A DNA stretch of 64,000 nt from Ochromonas danica (taxonomy: Eukaryota > Sar > Chrysophyceae > Chromulinales > Chromulinaceae), in assembly GCA_015146655.1 (NCBI GenBank), contig VKHL01000014.1, positions 1-64,000 of the forward strand, read 5' to 3'. Shown here one piece after another: positions 1 to 8,033 of this stretch. Position numbers and translations under genes: made by a program. The notes under the pieces are model-generated. The model did no database searches. It was not told where the DNA came from and was given only the letters and a program-made list of their open reading frames with translations. How positions within the stretch are numbered: the stretch's first letter is position 1; each line of letters opens with the position of its first letter.

Positions 1-295
1 TGGAGTGGGGTTGCGCGGGGTGACTGTGGTAGATCGGTCGGTTTTGGGTGGCCCGGTGTGGAAAACAAATCCAGTGACCTACAAAGGCAGTTGCACGAAA
101 GTTATACGTTACACCATTGGTTAGGCCAGTAATTACAGTGGAAAGGGAAGTTGTACTAACAGATTTCACACGTACTGAACCTACTTGGTAATAAAATATC
201 AAGTATTCAAGGATACCATTAGGTTGTGATCCAGACCACGATAAATTGGCTGTTGCTTGAGCGTTGCTCGGAATTACACTAAGTTGTAGAGACAT
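1..295 (-). CDS. Fibronectin type III domain protein of the PLV fossil (partial)
   Basis: A minus-strand frame starts at the ATG at 293-295 and stays open to the left edge of the window. Its first 70 or so residues read as one fibronectin type III domain: an early Ala-Asn-Leu-Ser-Trp strand, a central Tyr-containing strand, and the hallmark end motif TGLTNGVTYNF-RATA. FN3 domains in viral structural proteins usually act in adhesion or as spacers in surface fibres, so a virion-surface role is inferred. The first 65 or so window bases are GC-rich and their translation no longer looks like FN3, so the element edge may lie there. It is divergent from the fibre-like gene, with 58 bp between starts. 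This frame was found by reading the reverse complement of the left end. Confidence 0.6.
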   Translation of the reverse strand, partial: MSLQLSVIPSNAQATANLSWSGSQPNGILEYLIFYYQVGSVRVKSVSTTSLSTVITGLTNGVTYNFRATAFVGHWICFPHRATQNRPIYHSHPAQPHS

Positions 296-339
296 TACTA
301 TTATACGAAATAGAAAATAATTTTCTAGTATATTATTAT

Positions 340-353
340 ATATCATCTATAGA
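340..353 (+). promoter_or_regulatory. AT-rich start-proximal motif of the viral genes
   Basis: The bases just before the start at 354 read TATCATCTATAGA. Closely related strings sit directly before the other viral starts: CCTATAGA before 1468, TAATATAG before 2389 and 3544, CATATAATAG before 2726 and ACATATCAT before 3839. A shared core near TATAG within about 20 bases of each start fits a common late-type promoter of a small DNA virus. This is pattern recognition on six sites; no transcription data are available. Confidence 0.4.
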
Positions 354-1438
354 ATGAGTGCTTTTCCACCACCAACCAATGGCTATTTTACCGGTGCAAC
401 ATACAATTCTGCCTATTTTATTGATAGTAGTTCAAATGCCGTAACAAAAGAATACTTGCAAGAAAACTATTTACCACGTGTAGGTAATCTTATTGACGCA
501 GCCGAAACAACTACATTTCAGGGTGAAATTATTGAAATTGATAATCTTCTTCTAACAGGTATGCAAGGTGAACAATACAACATACAATGGCCTAATGGAT
601 CAAAACAATACACTGCAATGAATGGTCTTACCGCAAATCAAACGGCAACATACGCTACCGTTACAACTGATCAGGATGGAGCAATTAAAACTGTAACGGC
701 TGGTACAGGTCAATTTCTTATGGATATTGTACTGACTGGTACACAAGGTACACAATACATTCAGTATCCAAACACATCCAAACAATACACTGCAATGAAT
801 ACATTACCAGCATCACAAACATATAATTATGCAACAATAACAACTGATGCGAATGGAGCAATAAATGCTATTGCATCAAATACCATACCAAGTACTACCA
901 TACCAGTCAAAGTTGCATCTATACATCATTCACAATCAATACAAATGGTAGTACAAGTGGTGCATGGGCACAAAATCAATTCTTTACTATTAGATATACC
1001 ATTTCTACTGATTACAATGCTAGTAGCACAACACCATTTCAATTTCAAAATAATGGTACTGCAACTGGTACAATGGACATTTATCCATATCGTTTCGATA
1101 CTAATTGGTGTTCCAACTCAAACGCACCAGCATTAGCTCAATTGCCTAACAGTATTAATGGCAATAGTAATTACAACATGGTAAACACTGGAACAACACC
1201 AAACGGCGGTGTTAAAGCTCCCTCAGGTAGACAATTTTGGTCTTATTCGGCAACAACAGGTGGTACTAATTCATATTACTTACATGGTGGCATGGGTAGT
1301 ATAGTGTTGTTTCAGATTGTAAACCCATCTGGTTGGTCATCTGGTGCATCATTTACATACAGTATTGAAATTGAATTGTTGTATACTGGTGCAAATGCTG
1401 CATCAATTACAACAAGTGGTTTCAATCAAAAATTTTAA
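354..1438 (+). pseudogene. Fibre-like repeat protein of the PLV fossil
   Basis: The region encodes a Thr/Asn/Gln-rich protein of the kind seen in viral fibres. The N-terminal half carries two copies of a roughly 50-residue repeat that includes the shared string SKQYTAMN followed by a beta-rich stretch ending in an Asp/Asn-Gly-Ala-Ile turn. The C-terminal half is Asn/Ser/Gly-rich and resembles a receptor-binding or head domain, with no family that I can name. The gene is the first of the rightward virion cluster and ends 30 bp before the penton-type gene. It looks broken, with about one break. A host-attachment role is inferred from composition, repeats and position only. Confidence 0.55.
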
Positions 1439-1467
1439 TAATCTCATCCTAATTTATTACCTATAGA

Positions 1468-2358
1468 ATGAGCTTGAGCATTGTCTTAAATTCCAACAAT
1501 GTCGCAACCAATGGGACCAAAAGTCAATACAATTACAATTTTATTAACGGTGGTTTAAACATTCCTGAAAATTCACTAATGTGTGTTAGCAATGTTACTA
1601 TTCCTTACAGTTGGTTTAATGTGAATTCCAATCAATACAACAACAACTCGTTTCAATACACGTTTCCAACACCTAATCCACATACTGGTGCAACAGTATT
1701 TACAGTAACATTACCAAATGGATTCTATTCTGCAACTGATATTAACAACTACTTACAAACACAGATGATTGCCAATAAACAATACTTGGTGAACTCTGCT
1801 GGTGAATACGTCTATTTTTTAACGTTGCAATATGATACAAACTATTATGCAGTTCAATTAGAGTGTTTTGCAGTTCCCGACCAACTTCCTTTAGACTATA
1901 CAAATCCTGCAAATATGACTTTCCCAGCAGCTGGTGCACCGGCAACACCAACTGTAACAATATTTAGTTACAATAACTTTGGTACACTTATTGGATTTAA
2001 CGCTGGAACATATCCTACAACATCTCAAACAACGAATCAATCATTCACATCCAATACTGTACCAGATGGATCACCAGTTAATGCATTAATTATGAGATGT
2101 AATCTAATTGACAATAATGTAGTTATGCCATCTGATATAATGGATAGTATTCCAATTAGTGCAGTATTTGGTTCCAACATTACCTATCAACCACCATTTC
2201 CCAAATGGGTTAAAATGAAAGCAGGAAAGTACAGTTCAATGACAGTACAATTAGTAGATCAAGACCTCAATCCTATTATTGCTAACGACTCTAATGTATT
2301 GATCACATTGTTACTAATGCTTGGTACAAGTACGGCGGCACCATATACTAAAAGATAA
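1468..2358 (+). CDS. Penton-type minor capsid protein of the PLV fossil
   Basis: This 296-residue frame looks whole. Its N-terminal region has the pattern of PLV and virophage penton (single jelly-roll) proteins: a short strand, then GLNIPENSLMCVSNVTIPYS with the aromatic pair that follows, and later the highly typical NGFYSATDINNYLQ motif. In the virion this protein would fill the five-fold vertices. The rest is beta-rich with many Thr, Asn and Pro. It lies between the fibre-like gene and the small basic proteins, the order expected for a morphogenesis cluster. The start is fixed by the ATGAG context shared with neighbouring viral genes and the CTATAG motif just upstream. Confidence 0.75.
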   Translation: MSLSIVLNSNNVATNGTKSQYNYNFINGGLNIPENSLMCVSNVTIPYSWFNVNSNQYNNNSFQYTFPTPNPHTGATVFTVTLPNGFYSATDINNYLQTQMIANKQYLVNSAGEYVYFLTLQYDTNYYAVQLECFAVPDQLPLDYTNPANMTFPAAGAPATPTVTIFSYNNFGTLIGFNAGTYPTTSQTTNQSFTSNTVPDGSPVNALIMRCNLIDNNVVMPSDIMDSIPISAVFGSNITYQPPFPKWVKMKAGKYSSMTVQLVDQDLNPIIANDSNVLITLLLMLGTSTAAPYTKR

Positions 2359-2388
2359 ATTATCTTACACTAATATAGTAACAAGATC

Positions 2389-2652
2389 ATGAAACACGTA
2401 TTTGGAATTCGTAGAGGAAACTCATCATTAATACTTAGAGGCAGTAATGGTAGATGCATTAGACAACACATTGTAGGTTCTGGTGCACATCACAATCATA
2501 TGCTTAGAAATAGACACCACGATGGTGGTGCAATTAACTTAAACAGTATTGTTCACACTATGCAAAGTGCACCAAAAGCAATATCTAATGTGGTAAGAAA
2601 AGGTACTGGAGCAACGGCACGTACATATATTCCATTGAAATTTCGTCTGTAA
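2389..2652 (+). CDS. Small basic virion protein of the PLV fossil
   Basis: This 87-residue protein is rich in Arg, His and Gly and has no clear homologue that I can name. It carries a site resembling the adenovirus-protease consensus (Leu/Ile/Met-X-Gly-X-Gly): HIVGSGAHH. Its last residues, PLKFRL, nearly match the end of the next protein (RPLKFE), which suggests a shared C-terminal packaging or protease-cofactor tag like the one adenoviruses place on core proteins. It starts 30 bp after the penton-type gene. A DNA-binding or capsid-internal role is inferred from charge, size and position. Confidence 0.5.
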   Translation: MKHVFGIRRGNSSLILRGSNGRCIRQHIVGSGAHHNHMLRNRHHDGGAINLNSIVHTMQSAPKAISNVVRKGTGATARTYIPLKFRL

Positions 2653-2725
2653 ATTTATCGTATCCTATGAGATCTGATAAATTTTTCCAACAAACTAATA
2701 TCTCTACATATAATAGTAAATAAAA

Positions 2726-3520
2726 ATGAGTGCAATTGAATCAATCAAGTTACATCTAAACCCATCTCATCTGAGAAAGCTTGGTAAAGGTGTAAACATT
2801 CAACTATCACATGATCAACTACATAGTGCCCTTCACGGAGAACCTTCTGCGGAAATTGAAATGGCAAAGAAACATATTACTGCTTTGTTACGTGCACATA
2901 GATCTGGAAAAGGTTATCGTCTTATGCATAATAAGATTCATGGTGGTAAACTCAATTTGAAAAAGATTGGACATCAAATCGTTCATACTGCCAAGAAAGT
3001 TATGTCTAATCCTGTTGTCAAAAAGGTTGCTAAAGAGTTAGGACATATTGCAGTTGGTGTTGCCAACAATTATGCTGCTGAAAATGGTATGGATACATCT
3101 GCTTATGCTAGTTTAGCAAATAGAGCTATCGAGTCTAAAAATGTCAAAGAAGAAATTCAACATCAAATAGGTAATGACATATTAAATTATGCTCATGAAC
3201 ACTCTGGTGTAGGCCCATATCGTGGTGGAAAGATTCATATTCCAAAAGGATTGAAAGATTTTGGTCATGGTTTCGTCAAAGGAATTACCGCCGTAGCAAA
3301 GAATCCTATAGCCCAAGGTGTTGCAACTAATTTAATTACTGGAGCCCTGATGGGTGGTGTCGGAGTAAAGAAACGCAAAGCTAAAGCTGGTGGTAAGTTA
3401 GTCAAAGGATCGGCTGAAGCTAAGGCACACATGGCTAGAATACGTGCTAAGCGTTCTGGTGGTGCTCTAATGCCCGCGGGTATGGGTGTTAAGAAACACA
3501 GACCATTGAAGTTCGAATAA
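2726..3520 (+). CDS. Basic core / membrane-active virion protein of the PLV fossil
   Basis: This 264-residue Lys/His/Gly-rich protein looks whole. It has several sites that fit adenain cleavage (Leu/Ile/Met-X-Gly-Gly-X), for example NKIHGGKLN and ALMGGVGV. Two similar amphipathic segments follow Gly-Gly sites: one near residues 75-110 and one near residues 178-210, each with a Val/Ile-Ala-Lys-Asn/Ser-Pro motif, so the protein looks internally duplicated. The C-terminus is strongly basic and ends RPLKFE. In adenoviruses, proteins VI, VII and X are cleaved in this way to release core and membrane-lytic peptides; a similar role is inferred because a protease gene lies just downstream. Confidence 0.55.
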   Translation: MSAIESIKLHLNPSHLRKLGKGVNIQLSHDQLHSALHGEPSAEIEMAKKHITALLRAHRSGKGYRLMHNKIHGGKLNLKKIGHQIVHTAKKVMSNPVVKKVAKELGHIAVGVANNYAAENGMDTSAYASLANRAIESKNVKEEIQHQIGNDILNYAHEHSGVGPYRGGKIHIPKGLKDFGHGFVKGITAVAKNPIAQGVATNLITGALMGGVGVKKRKAKAGGKLVKGSAEAKAHMARIRAKRSGGALMPAGMGVKKHRPLKFE

Positions 3521-3543
3521 CTTATCTCATTGTAATATAGCAA

Positions 3544-3819
3544 ATGAAAGTATTTCATGTTAAAAAGAATGGTGAGTTTGTAGGAGAAGGTGTTCAGTGG
3601 ACTGATGATGATCATTGCATTGTGAAGTGGAAACTTGCTAATGGAAGCACATTTATTATGATGTACAATGATCAGTGTGATATTGAACTAATCAATGCTG
3701 AGAAAAACGACTATCTAAGTATTGTTGAAACAGAAGATTTGGATGTTGAAGCAATTCATGCAGAGGATTCTCGCAGAAGTTATGAATTGTACTTCAGAAA
3801 AATAAGATCAACAAATTAA
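3544..3819 (+). CDS. Uncharacterised small protein of the PLV fossil
   Basis: This 91-residue frame starts 23 bp after the core-like gene and is preceded by the same TAATATAG motif as its neighbours. The first 50 residues look like a small beta-barrel or tudor/SH3-like fold (VFHVKKNGEFVGEGV, then DDHCIVKW and FIMMYND), and the second half is acidic and helical. I do not recognise the family. Its place between core-like and protease genes suggests that it belongs to the virion-assembly cluster. Confidence 0.45.
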   Translation: MKVFHVKKNGEFVGEGVQWTDDDHCIVKWKLANGSTFIMMYNDQCDIELINAEKNDYLSIVETEDLDVEAIHAEDSRRSYELYFRKIRSTN

Positions 3820-3838
3820 TTTTCTATTTACATATCAT

Positions 3839-4180
3839 ATGAGATTACTTACGTCATACGATATTATAGAAGAACTATGCAGACGACATGACATCAAAAT
3901 GAATCGTATCTATTGTCGCGACGAGATACCCGAACATTTGCACAATGGGTGGTACATACTTAACTTGGACAAAGCAACTGGTGATGGTACGCATTGGTGC
4001 TGTTGGTACTACGGCAACAACAATTATCTGTATTTTGACTCATTTGGTTTTCCACCACCGAAAGAACTGGAACACCGACTCAAAACATACACATCATTCA
4101 ATCAGTATTTATCGTTGTTCAATGATAAATCTGATACTAATGAAAAAATATTAGAGAACTTTTTCCTAAATGATGTTTAG
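3839..4180 (+). pseudogene. Adenain-like cysteine protease of the PLV fossil (partial)
   Basis: The frame shows the front half of a C5/C48-type (adenain/Ulp1-like) virion protease: NGWYILNLDKATGDGTHWCC with the catalytic His in GTHW, then YFDSFGFPPPKEL, which holds the catalytic Asp and the Phe-Gly-hydrophobic-Pro-Pro signature typical of PLV and virophage proteases. Such proteases process capsid and core precursors late in assembly, and fitting cleavage sites occur in the two proteins upstream. At 113 residues it is clearly shorter than family members, so I treat it as a broken copy. It ends tail to tail with the major capsid gene. Confidence 0.7.
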
Positions 4181-5896
4181 TTTGCAATACGTCCTAATTC
4201 AACATCAATTACCAATTCATCAAAGTACTCAACAAATGTCCATACGTCGATGTTTTGTAGAGAGTTATTTAAGAATGTAATATTTACGTTACGAGGACTA
4301 TTCTGGTCTGCCATAGCACTACGACTGCAATCAACATAGTAGTAACGATAAGCATGTTCCCACATTGATTGTGAGATAAGACCACAACTTAGACCCATAT
4401 CACCAGAGTTCAACTTCTCATAAGCATTGATTTGCTGGACAAAGTTCTCATAAGTGTAGGAATAAAAGTTCATCAACTCATTCTTACCACCAATACTTAC
4501 GTTCAACTGAGTCAAACTCATTGGTGTGGTATTTGGTGCAGTATCGAATGGAGATTGATATGGTGCAAACGGAATGATAGGATTAGCGAATGCATTGGCA
4601 CCAGTATTGAGTGCACCGTGAGTAGCTTGACTAATAAATGGAATGATTAGCACACCTTTAATATTGCGTACACCCGATTGCACAAGTTGGTTGTATGTTG
4701 CACCCGCACTAATGTTAGAGAACACGTTAGACAACACATTTGTGTATACCATCTTTTTGGCACGGTTTTCACTAATGTATTTCAATGCTACTGATGGTTT
4801 CAGAGAGACTATTGGGTAATAGCAACGGCAACTATTCATAGGATGAACTGCACCACTTGAGACGATCTTCGGGTATCACCAATACCTCCGAGGAATTGTC
4901 GGAGATAAAGGCGATACCCAAAGCTCTCTTAATTTGATGAAATACAAAAGGCGGGTTACCTCGGACTTACCTTGATAACCCAAGTGTATCCAAGCGCTTG
5001 GCGTTGGATACTATTTGCTGGAACTAAGAATAGTTGATAACAAAAGGATTAAATTAAAAGAAAAGAACACACAAGTTTGCAAACTACGTATTTACATAAC
5101 TACTAAGAAAATGCTTAAATCTAATTAAGAAAATACATAAATGCAATAAGGGTTGCAGGCAACACTACACACTCATGGCCAAGATAGTACCATTCAGTGA
5201 GGTACTAACAGTTGAACGTGCGATTGTGCAACTAACTGCCATACTTGTTACACCGGCTGGGAGATTGGCTACGGGAAGCTGGTTAATAGTGAATGGGCAT
5301 GTGTTAACAAAACTTCTGTTACTTGCAGTCAAACTCATTCCGGCATCAGTTGCTTGTGATACACCCACTTGCATTGCACCAGTGTTAATGTAGATACGCA
5401 ATAATAGACCATCAAAGTTTTTGGTTAGAGGTGCTTGCTGGAAGAAATCACAAACATCACACAATCTAATGAGTGCAACATCGTACCATGTCATGAACGC
5501 ACCGTTAATGGTAAAGTATGGCAAGAATTCGTTATTCAAGTTGTTTGTACTGAACAATCCATTGGCAGCAGTTGTACCAATAACGTGATTTCCACTTGTA
5601 GTAGCATTGTTTGCCATTCTCTTACTACGGTTTTGTAATCCAGTGTTGTAGACAAGACCTGGAGCACAATAATTGCCAAACACATCCTGTTGTTGTCCAT
5701 TTGCATCACCTGCAACACCTGCTGCAGATACTGGAAAGATGGCATTGTTGCTCAATCCGTTTCCACCAACTGGACCAACTGCATTACTGAGTGCACTTCC
5801 TGAACTATTGAACAAATAACTCTGTGCATCATCAGGTGACATACCAAGAGTTGCACCAAGTGTTTTCAAATCATCTTTACTCATCTGAGAGAGCAT
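4177..5896 (-). pseudogene. Major capsid protein (double jelly-roll) region of the PLV fossil
   Basis: Two minus-strand blocks match the two parts of a PLV major capsid protein. The N-terminal block (about 5,165-5,896) has the aligned core AFMTWYDVALIRLCDVCDFF and the nearby DGLLLRIYINTGAMQ. The C-terminal block (about 4,177-4,860) has HPMNSCRCYYP, then PFDTAPNTTPMSLTQLNV and a GGKNELMN turn, followed by an aromatic-rich segment ending in the Asp-Cys-Ser-Arg and Asp-X-X-Ser-Pro-Arg motifs of the second jelly roll. The blocks are separated by about 320 bases of non-coding, hairpin-rich DNA described separately. The gene faces the other virion genes. Whether it could be expressed cannot be told from sequence. 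Confidence 0.8.
4862..5164 (-). other. Structured non-coding insert in the capsid gene (intron candidate)
   Basis: About 300-320 bases between the two capsid blocks have no coding look and several strong stems on the minus strand. An arm GGGTATC pairs with GATACCC (within about 4,868-4,921) and encloses an internal loop and a CTCCGA/TCGGAG hairpin. GGGTTA pairs with TAACCC (about 4,953-4,981), and GTATCCAA pairs with TTGGATAC (about 4,985-5,012). The 5' part is AT-rich. Capsid genes of large and Polinton-like DNA viruses are known to carry introns, including self-splicing ones, so a group I intron-like insert is possible. I could not assign the conserved group I core with confidence. Confidence 0.45.
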
Positions 5897-5900
5897 CTTA

Positions 5901-6098
5901 AAGTTACACTGGGAAAATCGGGAACGCTGTGACTGCGTGAGAAGAACGTTCGCACTGCGTTTTTTGCAGTGTGAGCGCAGTGGCTGACGACGACACTGCT
6001 CCAGAGGTGCTCAGCAGTTGTTCGGTCACGCGCAATGGAGGGCAAGAACACAGCGCATCCGCTGGGAATGCGTTCACATGACGGTGATGATGGAAGAT
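5901..6098. other. GC-richer spacer between PLV fossil and tandem array
   Basis: This sequence differs in composition from the AT-rich element on its left. It contains a short hairpin, CACTGC paired with GCAGTG around a T-rich loop near 5,955-5,975. No credible gene was found. It probably marks the right junction of the viral fossil. Confidence 0.4.
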
Positions 6099-6246
6099 GA
6101 TCAACAGCTCGAAAGGCAACTTTCGACGATTTGAGAAACTTTGATGAGTATGGTGCTCTAATTATAGCGCACCATAATCATCAAAGTTCCTCAAATGGTC
6201 GACAGAATAATAATAATAATAATAATAATAAGAAGAAGAATATGAC

Positions 6247-6324
<78 letters not shown>

Positions 6325-6469
6325 CAATAGCTCGAAAGGCAACTTTCGACGATTTGAGAAACTTTGATGAGTATGGTGCTCTAATTATAGCGCACCATAA
6401 TCATCAAAGTTCCTCAAATGGTCGACAGAATAATAATAATAATAATAATAATAAGAAGAAGAATATGAC

Positions 6470-6547
<78 letters not shown>

Positions 6548-6692
6548 CAATAGCTCGAAAGGCAACTTTCGACGATTTGAGAAACTTTGATGAGTATGGT
6601 GCTCTAATTATAGCGCACCATAATCATCAAAGTTCCTCAAATGGTCGACAGAATAATAATAATAATAATAATAATAAGAAGAAGAATATGAC

Positions 6693-6770
<78 letters not shown>

Positions 6771-6915
6771 CAATAGCTCGAAAGGCAACTTTCGACGATT
6801 TGAGAAACTTTGATGAGTATGGTGCTCTAATTATAGCGCACCATAATCATCAAAGTTCCTCAAATGGTCGACAGAATAATAATAATAATAATAATAATAA
6901 GAAGAAGAATATGAC

Positions 6916-6993
<78 letters not shown>

Positions 6994-7140
6994 CAATAGC
7001 TCGAAAGGCAACTTTCGACGATTTGAGAAACTTTGATGAGTATGGTGCTCTAATTATAGCGCACCATAATCATCAAAGTTCCTCAAATGGTCGACAGAAT
7101 AATAATAATTATAAGAAGAAGAAGAAGAATATGATGAGTA
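6099..7140. repeat. 223-bp tandem repeat array with hairpins and GAT microsatellite
   Basis: Four complete units begin at 6099, 6322, 6545 and 6768, and a partial fifth begins at 6991. Each unit has a small perfect hairpin (TCGAAAG, loop GCAA, CTTTCGA), then an inverted repeat of about 36 bp per arm with only four mismatches around the loop TAATTATA, an AAT run, and a GAT run of roughly 25 triplets. The triplet counts look the same in all four full units, which points to very recent amplification or to an assembly effect. Each unit also opens a 78-codon frame, which is a by-product of the GAT run. Confidence 0.95.
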
Positions 7141-7364
7141 AAACAAAATATCTATACAGAATGTCTTTCACTATTGTTTAGTTTCTGATAGATAAGTATC
7201 CGAAAGCCGAATACTCAAAGCAATTAAAATATATTACTTGTAGATGGTTAAGAAGGCTAGTGATTGCGTGGGTAATAATAATAAAAGCAAGTGGCAAGAT
7301 GGAGACTGCAGAGAGTTGATGTCCTTGTCCGTCCAGTCGAGACAGACCCAACAAGGAAGATAGA

Positions 7365-7881
7365 ATGACCACAGCCACTATGAATGAGAAGTGGGCTGAT
7401 CTTTACCAAGATGCAACAGACTATGATAGTCCTATCGTATTGAATGCTGAAGTAGTTCATGGGTTTAAGAGAGGATCAAAAGAACTTGGTATCCCCACAG
7501 CTAATCTCTCTATGGATGAACTGGGAGTACAAGGTGATAGTCTTGAGACTGGGATCTATTATGGTTATGCTAGATTAGGAGATAAAAGCTACAAAACGGT
7601 AGTTTCTGTGGGATGGAATCCCTATTACAAGAACACCAAGAAGACTGTAGAGGCACACCTGCTGGCTGGACTGTTACAAGACTTCTATGGTGAACATCTT
7701 GAACTCTCCTTGAAAGGTTATCTTCGGAAGGAGGCTAATTTTACTAGCTTAGGTAAGCCTTTCTTTCATGAATTTGATATCTTTTATACCTGCTTAAGGT
7801 TGTTGTTATTGTTGTTGTCGACTAGATGATCTCATCTCATGCATTCAGTGTGATATTAAACATGCAGAGGAAAAGTTATAA
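7365..7881 (+). CDS. RFK: Riboflavin kinase
   Basis: Riboflavin kinase phosphorylates riboflavin to FMN with ATP. The sequence shows the family motifs in order: VVHGFKRGSKELGIPTANL (substrate/nucleotide loop with the PTAN motif), GIYYGYARL, VVSVGWNPYY, the KKTVEAHLL segment with the catalytic Glu, FYGEHLEL, and GYLRKEANFTSL. A 73-bp intron (7,753-7,825, GTAAGC to TAG) interrupts the gene. The short second exon (7,826-7,881) gives DDLISCIQCDIKHAEEKL, the expected C-terminal helix. The product is about 147 residues, a normal length for a monofunctional eukaryotic enzyme. The start could be Met1 or Met6; no targeting sequence is evident. Confidence 0.92.
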
Positions 7882-8033
7882 ATAGTCAATATCAACTATC
7901 TCGGAATAAGTTAGTAGTACCTTGTAAAGTAAAAGAAAGCGTAAATAGTTAGCAGTGTATGATCATATAGTAGTCAACAGTGTTAGTAGTAATCTAGTCC
8001 AGACTGTTAGAACCACAAAACAATCTCTACAGC

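Larger units (their letters stand above)
1..5900. mobile_element. Polinton-like virus (PLV) fossil, virion-gene module
   Basis: This AT-rich block holds a cluster of virion genes typical of Polinton-like viruses: fibre-like, penton-type minor capsid, small basic virion proteins, adenain-like protease and a double-jelly-roll major capsid protein. Six frames run on the plus strand; the capsid gene and an FN3 frame at the left edge run on the minus strand. No DNA polymerase, packaging ATPase, integrase or terminal inverted repeat is visible, so this is part of an element. Composition changes within the first 65 bases or so and again near 5,900, where GC-richer sequence begins. The element looks broken, with about two to three breaks, but most frames stay open, which suggests a recent insertion. 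The family is inferred from protein motifs read by eye. Confidence 0.85.

Noticed and set aside
4862-5164. Hammerhead ribozyme in the capsid insert
   Set aside because: I found no CTGATGA core with a matching GAAA on either strand in the right place.
6131-7036. Four identical 78-codon frames rich in Met
   Set aside because: They arise from the AAT and GAT triplet runs of the tandem units and overlap one another; nothing supports a protein.
6099-7140. CRISPR-like look of evenly spaced repeats
   Set aside because: Units are 223 bp, identical throughout, with no unique spacers, in a eukaryotic genome; this is a minisatellite.
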